DNA of 64,000 bases from Aneurinibacillus sp. Ricciae_BoGa-3 (GTDB lineage: Bacteria; Bacillota; Bacilli; Aneurinibacillales; Aneurinibacillaceae): NCBI RefSeq assembly GCF_028421645.1, contig NZ_CP116887.1:2544001-2608000 (forward strand), written 5' to 3'. The notes under the pieces were generated by a model, which was not told where the DNA came from, ran no database searches, and saw nothing but the letters and a program-made list of their open reading frames with translations. Position numbers and translations under genes: made by a program. How positions within the stretch are numbered: the first letter of the stretch is position 1; each line of letters opens with the position of its first letter. Below, one piece after another: positions 1-7,255 of this stretch.

Positions 1-1092
1 TTCATGAAAAAGCTTTTGGCCGAAACAATGGAACAAGGTGCATTTGGACTTTCGAGCGGATTGATCTATCCGCCAGGTGTATACAGCACAACGGAGGAAT
101 TGATTGAACTGTGTCAGGTTGTTCGAAACTATGACGGAATCTATACGACACACATGCGCAATGAATCAGACCTTGTGGAAGAATCGGTGAAGGAAGCGAT
201 CACTATTGGACGCAATTCAAATATTTCCGTTCAAATCTCTCACCATAAAGCAGCAGGCAAGCAAAATTGGGGCAAGCCTAAACGTATTACGATTCCACAG
301 ATCAAGAAAGCAAGAGAAGATGGTGTTGATGTCGATATGGATTTATATCCTTATACGGCTGGAAGCACCCTTCTATCCGTCCTCTTACCCCCTTGGTGTC
401 ATGAGGGTGGGGTATCGCAAATGTTACAGCGTCTTCACGTTCGGGAATGTAGGGAAAGAATCCGCTACGATATGGAGCACGGAATTCCAGGATGGGATAA
501 CTTCGTAAAAAGCTCTGGCTGGGATCAAGTGTTTGTCGCTTCAGCTAAAAATAACAAAGAAATCGAAGGAAAGAGTATAGAAGAAATTTCTAAAGACCGT
601 AGTCAAGATCCACTAACCGCCCTAATGGATACATTGATTGAAGAAGATGGTATTGCCACGATGGTTGTATTCATGATGAGTGAAGAAGATGTTCGATATA
701 TCATGCAGCAGCCTGAGACCATGATTGGTTCAGATGGCATTCCTGACCCAGGGAAAACTCATCCTCGCTACTTTGGAACCTTCGCAAGGGTGTTAGGCCA
801 TTATACAAGAGATGAGAAAGTTCTTCATTTGGAAGATGCCATTCGTAAGATGACTTCATTCCCAGCAAAAAAATTAGGTTTGAAGGATCGCGGGATTATC
901 CGTGAAGGAGCATATGCCGATCTGGTAGTTTTTGATCCAAAAACAGTAGCTGACGTTGCATCCTATGAAAATCCTTCAGAAATTGCCATTGGGTTTACGT
1001 ACGTGTTTGTTAATGGATATCCGGTTGTTCGTAATGGAGAATTTAATTTGGTAAAAAATGGAATATTTATTAAAAAACACAATCAAACTTAA
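1..1092 (+). CDS. N-acyl-D-amino-acid deacylase (D-aminoacylase family), 3' part
   Basis: Amidohydrolase-superfamily enzyme that removes acyl groups from N-acyl-D-amino acids. The frame is open to the first base of the window, so the gene starts upstream. Family members are about 480-530 residues; the 363 codons here lack the N-terminal HxH metal site. Visible family motifs are THMRNE (near residue 50), SHHKAAG (near 80), DLYPYTAGST (near 113) and the GSDGIPDP aspartate motif (near 243), followed by the usual C-terminal amidohydrolase fold with ADLVVFDP. It is followed 21 bases later by an MFS carrier on the same strand and heads a peptide-catabolism cluster. Family assignment is firm; the exact substrate is inferred. 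Confidence 0.88.
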   Translation, partial: FMKKLLAETMEQGAFGLSSGLIYPPGVYSTTEELIELCQVVRNYDGIYTTHMRNESDLVEESVKEAITIGRNSNISVQISHHKAAGKQNWGKPKRITIPQIKKAREDGVDVDMDLYPYTAGSTLLSVLLPPWCHEGGVSQMLQRLHVRECRERIRYDMEHGIPGWDNFVKSSGWDQVFVASAKNNKEIEGKSIEEISKDRSQDPLTALMDTLIEEDGIATMVVFMMSEEDVRYIMQQPETMIGSDGIPDPGKTHPRYFGTFARVLGHYTRDEKVLHLEDAIRKMTSFPAKKLGLKDRGIIREGAYADLVVFDPKTVADVASYENPSEIAIGFTYVFVNGYPVVRNGEFNLVKNGIFIKKHNQT

Positions 1093-1113
1093 TTTAAACT
1101 TAGGGGTGAGACT

Positions 1114-2352
1114 ATGAGTCGAGTAGCAGCGTTGGCAAGGAATAAATATTTTATTCTCGTTTTATTGTTTGCAGGCTGGATTATATCTTACTTGGATCGT
1201 ATGGTTTTAAGTGTTGCGCTTACAGGCATTGGAAAAGACTTGCATTTGTCTGCAGCTTCCTTAGGAGTGGTTTTAAGTAGTTTTTTTGCTGGCTATGCTT
1301 TATTTCAAATCCCCGGTGGTTGGTTATCAGATAAATATGGCTCCAAGAAACTTATGATAATTGGATTTGTCACATGGTCTCTCTTTACCATATTTACAGG
1401 CTTTGCCTGGTCTTTAACGTCTTTGTTATTAATTCGCTTTTTTTTCGGAGTAGGGGAAAGTGGATTTCCTGCTGCAAGTTCAAAAGCTATTGCTGAATAC
1501 TTTCCAAAAGAGGAGAGAGCAAAAGCACAGTCAGGTATGCTATCGTCCAATGCTTTTGGTGCAGGTCTTGCTCCCTTAGTTGCTGCCCCAATGATCCTTT
1601 GGCTAGGCTGGAGAAATATGTTTTTTGTGATTGGGTGTATTGGATTTATTTTCGTTGCGCTATATTGGATATTCATCAGAAAGCCATCACAGCAAGAAGT
1701 GCAAGTACAACAAGAAACAATGAAAAAACTATCTACGAAGGATCTGCTTCGATTGCCTACGATGTGGAAACTCGTAATCGCCTGGTTTGGACTTGATATC
1801 GTTCTATGGGGGTTTGCATCCTGGTTGCCTTCCTATTTACTCAAAGTTCGTCATTTGGATCTACTGCATGCTGGGTTTGTCGCATCACTTCCTTTCCTTG
1901 CTGGCGGTATTGCTATGGTAGCTGGTGGATGGGTGGTAGATAGATATTTTGTTGGGAAGGAAAAATATTATGTGATTGTTGTAGACGTGTTAGGTGCGCT
2001 ATTTCTCTATCTAATGTTTACAACCGCTTCTCTTGAATTAGCTGTGGTATTCCAAATCTTGTCGTCCTTTTTCTTATACGCTGGATTTGCAGCTATTTGG
2101 TCATTACCATTAAAAGTACTTCCAACAGATATTATTGGATCTGCAACAGGGATGATTAATTTTGGTGGTCAAGTTGCCGGGTTTATTTCCCCTATGGTCA
2201 TGGGCTTTTTGATTACTGCCTTTAACGGTTCCTACAACGCCGCGTTCTACTTCTTAGTCTTTTCCGCTATTATTTCTGTAATCGCGTGCTTGACACTAGG
2301 AGATGCACATAAATCTTTGAATACCAAAGCTACGAGTGCACACATTTCATAA
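1114..2352 (+). CDS. MFS transporter, anion:cation symporter-like
   Basis: Twelve-helix major facilitator protein of 412 residues, the normal family length. The N-terminal helix carries SYLDRMVLS, and the motif-A loop GGWLSDKYGSKK lies between helices 2 and 3; a basic loop near residue 190 separates the two halves. The start is an ATG preceded by GGGGTGAG. It lies between the D-aminoacylase and an alpha/beta hydrolase, so the likely cargo is the organic anion or peptide that the cluster degrades. That substrate is inferred from context; ACS-family members mostly carry organic anions such as sugar acids. Confidence 0.85.
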   Translation: MSRVAALARNKYFILVLLFAGWIISYLDRMVLSVALTGIGKDLHLSAASLGVVLSSFFAGYALFQIPGGWLSDKYGSKKLMIIGFVTWSLFTIFTGFAWSLTSLLLIRFFFGVGESGFPAASSKAIAEYFPKEERAKAQSGMLSSNAFGAGLAPLVAAPMILWLGWRNMFFVIGCIGFIFVALYWIFIRKPSQQEVQVQQETMKKLSTKDLLRLPTMWKLVIAWFGLDIVLWGFASWLPSYLLKVRHLDLLHAGFVASLPFLAGGIAMVAGGWVVDRYFVGKEKYYVIVVDVLGALFLYLMFTTASLELAVVFQILSSFFLYAGFAAIWSLPLKVLPTDIIGSATGMINFGGQVAGFISPMVMGFLITAFNGSYNAAFYFLVFSAIISVIACLTLGDAHKSLNTKATSAHIS

Positions 2353-2364
2353 GAAGTATCTAGG

Positions 2365-2397
2365 AGAGAAAAGGCAGCGCTTGCCATCCTTTTCTCT
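2365..2397 (+). other. intercistronic hairpin
   Basis: Perfect 10-bp stem (AGAGAAAAGG with CCTTTTCTCT) around a 13-base loop between the MFS gene and the hydrolase. It has no T-run after the stem, so it looks more like an RNA stability or processing element, or a leaky attenuator, than a full terminator. Confidence 0.5.
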
Positions 2398-2430
2398 TCT
2401 AGCACCGAAATGTCTTGGAGGTCGTTTTTC

Positions 2431-3315
2431 ATGTTTGCTCAAATAAATGGGACTCGAATCTTTTATGATATTGAAGGTGCTGGTTATGTTCCACAGGGGG
2501 CAATAATGCACCAAAAGCCGGTCTGTTTTGTTCTTCATGGTGGACCGGGAGGAGACCACACAACTTTTAAACCAGCTTTAACTCCTCTATCAGAAAAGAT
2601 GCAGCTTGTCTATATTGATAATAGGGGAAGTGGTTTATCAGACAGAGGTCCGCAATCTTCCTACACATTAGAAAATAATACGAGTGATTTGGAAGAGTTG
2701 CGCCAACAGTTGGGTCTAGAAAAGATTGTTTTACTTGGACATTCATACGGTGGAATGGTGGCCTTACGTTTTGCTATTGAATATCCACAATCCGTCTCTT
2801 CGCTTTTGTTGTTAACCACATCTCCAAGCTACAAATTTATTGAAAGAGCAAAGCAATTTATCAGGGAAAAGGGAACAACAGAGCAGAAGCGGATGGCGAA
2901 CATTCTGTGGCAAGGGGCCTTTGAATCTCAGGAACAGTTAATTCAATACTACGAAGTTATGGAACCGCTTTATTCGTATACGTACAACCGTAATCCTTCT
3001 AAAGAGGAATTAAAAAGGAAAGAAGAAACGTTGAGCAGGTCTAATCGTAATTATCAAGCGATCAATGAGGGGTTCGGAGGTTTTTTAAGGAAATATAATG
3101 TGATTAAGCAATTGTCATCAATAACATGTCCTACATTAATTATGGCTGGCCGTCATGATTGGATTACATCCGTTGAAGAATCGTTGGTTTTAGCTGAGAA
3201 GATACCAAATAACGAATTGGTTGTTTTTGAAGGAAGCAGTCATAGTGTCTTTAAGGATGAATATGAACGGTTTATCTCTGTTGTATCTACCTTTATTAAT
3301 AAAAATTTGAACTAG
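2431..3315 (+). CDS. alpha/beta hydrolase, proline iminopeptidase-like
   Basis: Serine hydrolase of 294 residues in the prolyl-aminopeptidase (S33) group. The oxyanion motif HGGPGG is near residue 37, the nucleophile elbow GHSYGG near 102, the catalytic aspartate in GRHDWIT near 241, and the histidine in SSHSVF near 270. I chose the ATG at 2431 because TTGGAGG sits 9 bases before it; the in-frame ATG at 2410 has no ribosome site. Cytoplasmic, no signal peptide. It probably removes N-terminal residues from peptides inside the catabolic cluster. S33 enzymes vary widely in substrate, so an amidase or esterase role is possible. Confidence 0.82.
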   Translation: MFAQINGTRIFYDIEGAGYVPQGAIMHQKPVCFVLHGGPGGDHTTFKPALTPLSEKMQLVYIDNRGSGLSDRGPQSSYTLENNTSDLEELRQQLGLEKIVLLGHSYGGMVALRFAIEYPQSVSSLLLLTTSPSYKFIERAKQFIREKGTTEQKRMANILWQGAFESQEQLIQYYEVMEPLYSYTYNRNPSKEELKRKEETLSRSNRNYQAINEGFGGFLRKYNVIKQLSSITCPTLIMAGRHDWITSVEESLVLAEKIPNNELVVFEGSSHSVFKDEYERFISVVSTFINKNLN

Positions 3316-3340
3316 AATCCCAGTGTTAAGGAGGAAGAAG

Positions 3341-4831
3341 ATGAGAATAGCAATTGGCCAGATCGCCCACGAAACAAATACATTCTCAACCGTTAAAACA
3401 ACGGTGGACGTGTTTAAAAGTTGGGAATGGGACCATGGACAAGAAATACTAGAAAGACATGATAATGTAAAGGATTATTTAGGAGGCATGATCGATCAAT
3501 GCAACCAATTAGGTATTAAAGTGGCGCCTACCTTTTCTGCCTTTGCCGGTCCATCCGGTATCATTACGAACGAAACTTTTGAAATATTGAAAAATGAACT
3601 GCTTTCATCTATCCACGCAGCTGGTGAACTTGATGGAATATGCCTTGCTTTGCATGGTGCAGGGGTAGCTGAGGGGATTGATGATTTAGAAGGTAGCTTA
3701 TTAGAAGAATTACGTAAAATAGTTGGATATGAAATACCTATCGTTGTTACCCTGGATCTACATAGCAACATTACACAGAAGATGATTCAAACATCGAATG
3801 CCCTCTTAGGAGTCAACTTTTATCCCCATACGGATTCTTATGAAAGAGGGTTAGAAGCTGTAGGTTTAATTGTGCAAATGATAGAGGGTAAGATTAATCC
3901 AGTGATGCATTTGGTTAATTTGCCCTTACTTATTCCTACATCTACAACCTATCAATCTCCATCGAAAGATATCAATGAAATTTGCTGGCAATGGGAGAAG
4001 AATCCCAATATCATCGATTGTACATTTTTCCATGGTTTCCCTTATACTGATATTCCAAATATCGGTGTCTCTGTTTTGACAATCACAAATGGTGACATTG
4101 AGTTGGCTGAAAAAGCTAGTGAGAATGTGGCCCAAATCATTTGGCAAAAAAAAGATGAATTTGCTCCTAGTCTACCAAGTCCGGAAGAGGGAATCAAACA
4201 GTCATTGGCGATAGAGGGGAATCTAGTCGTGGTAAATGAAACATCCGATAATCCTGGCGCAGGTACGCCTGGAGATGGAACGTACCTTCTGAAAGCCTTA
4301 ATTGAAGAAAATGCCCCTAATACTTGCTTTGGTTTTATTTACGATCCGATGGTAGCCGAAGAGGCATATAGAGTCGGTGTGGGTGCTACGATTGAGGTAA
4401 AGCTAGGTGGAAAAACGGACTCCATTCATGGAGAGCCCTTATCCATTCGCGGCTACGTGAAAAGTTTGACGGATGGACAATTTTTTCAATCTTCGCCGAT
4501 GTGGCAAGGAATCAAGGTTAACTTAGGAAAATCAGTAAGACTTCAAGTTGGTAATGTGGATGTCATCGTGTGTTCTGTTCGATCACAAACTTTTGATGAC
4601 CAAGTTTTCTTGCTTCATGGAATTGATATAAGTAAATATAAAATTGTGGCGCTAAAGTCTAGTCAACATTTTCGTGCTTATTATCAATCGGTTGCAAGTG
4701 CGATTATTACGGTAGACTCACCCGGATTGAGTACTGCAAATTTATTTACCTTCCAATACAATCGGCTCAACAAATCGGTATATCCATTAGATCCTTTCTG
4801 CGTTTACGGATCAGAAACAACCAAAATATAA
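3341..4831 (+). CDS. M81 family metallopeptidase (MlrC/microcystinase C-like)
   Basis: 496-residue protein of the MlrC family (DUF1485 plus MlrC C-terminal domain). MlrC cleaves the last steps of linearised microcystin in Sphingomonas; homologues elsewhere have unknown peptide substrates. The N-terminus IAIGQIAHETNTF is diagnostic, followed by LHGAG, the metal-binding VTLDLHSN segment and NFYPHTDSYERG. The C-terminal part carries DNPGAGTPGDGT, typical of the second domain. Start at 3341 is set by TTAAGGAGG 6 bases upstream; the TTG-type upstream codon is ignored. The next gene is an M20 amidohydrolase. Confidence 0.88.
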   Translation: MRIAIGQIAHETNTFSTVKTTVDVFKSWEWDHGQEILERHDNVKDYLGGMIDQCNQLGIKVAPTFSAFAGPSGIITNETFEILKNELLSSIHAAGELDGICLALHGAGVAEGIDDLEGSLLEELRKIVGYEIPIVVTLDLHSNITQKMIQTSNALLGVNFYPHTDSYERGLEAVGLIVQMIEGKINPVMHLVNLPLLIPTSTTYQSPSKDINEICWQWEKNPNIIDCTFFHGFPYTDIPNIGVSVLTITNGDIELAEKASENVAQIIWQKKDEFAPSLPSPEEGIKQSLAIEGNLVVVNETSDNPGAGTPGDGTYLLKALIEENAPNTCFGFIYDPMVAEEAYRVGVGATIEVKLGGKTDSIHGEPLSIRGYVKSLTDGQFFQSSPMWQGIKVNLGKSVRLQVGNVDVIVCSVRSQTFDDQVFLLHGIDISKYKIVALKSSQHFRAYYQSVASAIITVDSPGLSTANLFTFQYNRLNKSVYPLDPFCVYGSETTKI

Positions 4832-4849
4832 TAAGAGAGGGTGCTTTTT

Positions 4850-6082
4850 ATGTTGGAATTACAGAGTTTGTTTGCAAGACTGAAGGAGCTTTACCCAGAA
4901 TTAGTCGAGTTCCGTAGAGAGTTGCATATGTATCCCGAACTTTCTTTTGAAGAGGTAAACACGCCAAATAAAATTGCCGATTATCTGCGTGGTCTAGGAA
5001 TAGAGGTTAGAACAGAAGTGGGCGGCAGGGGAGTGGTGGGACTACTCCGAGGAGGAAAAACTGGAAAGACTGTTGCATTGCGTGCAGATTTTGATGCCCT
5101 TCCAATCCAAGATGAGAAACAAGTGGAATACAAATCTCGTATTCCCGGGGTGATGCATGCCTGTGGTCATGATATTCATACGGCTGCCTTGCTGGGAGTA
5201 GCTCGTGTACTTAGCGAAGCAAAGGAACTGATCGCTGGCAATATAGTGTTTATTCATCAATTTGCAGAAGAAAAAATTCCTGGCGGAGCTAAGCCGATGA
5301 TTGAGGACGGTTGCCTAGATGGAGTCGACGTGATTTATGGAGCCCATGTGTGGGCCTCTGAACCGATCGGAACTGTTGGTGTTGGGGAAGGCCCGATGAT
5401 GGCTGCGATGGACTCTTTTGAAATTGAAATCTACGGCAAAGGAGGACATGGGGCGACTCCACATTTAACGGTGGATTCGCTTGTTTTGGCTAGTCAATTA
5501 GTTTTAAACTTGCAACAAATTGTGAGTCGCCGTGTTGACCCTCTGAAGCCTGCTGTTGTAACTGTTGGTACATTTTCTGCCGGAAATGCCTTTAATGTTA
5601 TCCCTCACACAGCCAAACTTACCGGTACGGTTCGCAGTTTTGATGAAGATGTTCGTGATTTAATCGAGGAATCAATTGGCCAGATTGCCGCGTCTACATG
5701 TGAAGGAGCAGGGGCAACCGCAAAATATCATTTTACCAGGGGATATCCTGCTGTATGGAATCACACGGATGAAACATTGAGAGTGGAACAGCTAGCGAAG
5801 CTTCTTATTGGTGACGATAAAGTGAAGCGAATGACACCCATTATGGGGGGAGAAGATTTCTCTTATTACTTACAAAAAGTCCCGGGTACATTTTTCTTTG
5901 TGGGTGGGGGCAATCCCGAGATCAACGCCACATATCCCCATCATCATCCTAGGTTTGATGTCGACGAGCGCTCTATGCTTATCACCGGGGAACTATTTAT
6001 ATCAGCTGTTTTTGATTATCTTTCCGAAGGTATTATCAAGCCTGACCCTAGGGAAGAAGTTAATGCAAATATTCAGATCTAG
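4850..6082 (+). CDS. M20 family amidohydrolase (hippurate hydrolase/N-acyl-aminoacid hydrolase type)
   Basis: 410-residue metal-dependent amidohydrolase, the normal length for the M20D group (IAA-amino acid hydrolase, hippuricase, amidohydrolase AmhX). Metal-ligand motifs are visible: ADFDALPIQD, MHACGHDIHTA, AEEKIPGG and GAHVWAS, then the dimerisation domain with GKGGHGATPH, and MGGEDFSYY near the C-terminus. Start at 4850 follows GAGAGG at 9 bases. Last gene of the + strand cluster; it probably releases free amino acids from N-acylated products of the upstream hydrolases. Confidence 0.9.
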   Translation: MLELQSLFARLKELYPELVEFRRELHMYPELSFEEVNTPNKIADYLRGLGIEVRTEVGGRGVVGLLRGGKTGKTVALRADFDALPIQDEKQVEYKSRIPGVMHACGHDIHTAALLGVARVLSEAKELIAGNIVFIHQFAEEKIPGGAKPMIEDGCLDGVDVIYGAHVWASEPIGTVGVGEGPMMAAMDSFEIEIYGKGGHGATPHLTVDSLVLASQLVLNLQQIVSRRVDPLKPAVVTVGTFSAGNAFNVIPHTAKLTGTVRSFDEDVRDLIEESIGQIAASTCEGAGATAKYHFTRGYPAVWNHTDETLRVEQLAKLLIGDDKVKRMTPIMGGEDFSYYLQKVPGTFFFVGGGNPEINATYPHHHPRFDVDERSMLITGELFISAVFDYLSEGIIKPDPREEVNANIQI

Positions 6083-6243
6083 AATGAGAGTCCAAGTGAA
6101 TGGATAGAATGTAGAAGATATTATAGAAGTAAAACAGTCCAAGGTGAAGAGAACAAAAAATAGAAAGTAACTGCAGGAGTGTTAAAACACTGAGAGCTCT
6201 CAGAAAAAATCAGTTCAAATTTCTTTTAATTTTTACACAGCTA

Positions 6244-6278
6244 AACCCATCATTTTATTTTTTGATGGGTTTTTTATT
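6244..6278 (+). terminator. rho-independent terminator after the catabolic cluster
   Basis: Stem AACCCATCA/TGATGGGTT with a T-rich loop and TTTTTTATT tail. It closes the operon that ends at 6082. Confidence 0.85.
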
Positions 6279-6419
6279 ATTTCAACCCGGAAAATCTCTA
6301 AAAAGGGGCAAATCATTCATTAATCCACATAAATAGTGTTTTTTCATCTGTCAAAGTCTCTCATAGGAATGATGGAACTACTATCGTGTCGGTTATGGTA
6401 TTAGTTTCATTTCGTTGGG

Positions 6420-6773
6420 TTGGGGAGGAGGTACCAAGGAAAAAGAGGGCGGAAAGGCAAGAGTAAAGCGGCGAACCTGGCTGAAAGGTTCATCCTGTAC
6501 AAAACCGACATATTGCGGTTTCTTCCGAATGCCTTTGTGCCCTTTGATAACAATCAGGCAGAGCGGGATATCCGAATGGTAAAAGTAAAAGAGAAAGTAT
6601 CAGGCTCCTTTCGTACGGAAAAGGGCGCGATTCAGTTTGCTCGTATTCGTGGATTTACTTCCACCGTACGAAAACAAGGGAGGAATCTGCTTGAGTCTAT
6701 AATGTTAGTAAGTCAAGGTCAGTTTTCCTTCAGCTTGTGCGTCCATTGCAGTGGAATGACCAAACCAGGTTAA
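6420..6773 (+). pseudogene. IS66-family transposase (TnpC) C-terminal fragment
   Basis: Residues 9-95 match the end of IS66 TnpC: KSKAANLAERF, then the DNNQAERDIRMVKVKEKVSGSFR core and GFTSTVRKQGRNLLESI. The catalytic N-terminal part and tnpA/tnpB are missing, and the last 25 residues run off into unrelated sequence. A dead remnant, first sign of the decayed zone. Confidence 0.8.
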
Positions 6774-6823
6774 ATGCTGCAAGCAAAACTGTATTTATGA
6801 CTTATTCACTTACAATTATTCGG

Positions 6824-6985
6824 CTATTGTATCCAGTTAAGATATTCTGTTTCTAATTTTGTTAGTTGAATTTTTGTGGCAGGTTTCAATACTGCCGCAT
6901 GGGCAGGTAAAGAAGATATTATAGTAGTTGGCGCAATAATGCCAATAGCAAATACACCGGATAAAGCCACTTTCATATAGCTCAT
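6824..6985 (-). CDS. small secreted peptide, 53 aa
   Basis: An open frame with a good ribosome site (TGGAGG, 7 bases before the ATG). The product starts with a basic stretch and a hydrophobic core (VALSGVFAIGIIAPTTIISS) and has a signal peptidase site at LPAHA-AV, leaving about 22 residues: a short, charged tail ending YLNWIQ. Not recognised as a known family. It could be a pheromone-type precursor, an export-guided peptide, or the stump of a longer secreted protein cut by the adjacent IS66 event. Divergent from the phosphoesterase gene at 7256. Confidence 0.5.
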   Translation of the reverse strand: MSYMKVALSGVFAIGIIAPTTIISSLPAHAAVLKPATKIQLTKLETEYLNWIQ

Positions 6986-7168
6986 TTGATTGCCTCCATT
7001 AAGCCGTATTAATAAAATTAGACTCTGGGTCAGTGAATTTGTTTCTCGATGATTAATTGATGCAATTGTAATTCAAAATACATGTGTTCATGTGCTGTAA
7101 GGAAAAGTTATATTCAGTAGGTGATCTCCAGGATTAGATAACAAATCAAGAATATATATGACAAAACT

Positions 7169-7207
7169 TTTACAATTTATTCGTTAAGTATTTACATCTC
7201 ATTGTTA
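7169..7207 (+). promoter_or_regulatory. PhoP-box-like direct repeats
   Basis: TTTACA at 7169-7174 and again at 7191-7196 are exactly 22 bases apart; the intermediate 11-base phase holds TTCGTT (7180) and the next one TTGTTA (7202). Bacillus PhoP binds TT(A/C/T)ACA-type hexamers at about 11-base periodicity. The site lies upstream of a secreted phosphoesterase. Only two of four hexamers are good. Confidence 0.35.
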
Positions 7208-7255
7208 GAGTTGTTTATGGAAACAACTACTAAGCTAAATAAGGAGATGAGATGT

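Noticed and set aside
206-508. 100-codon + frame
   Set aside because: Shadow of the D-aminoacylase in another frame; no ribosome site.
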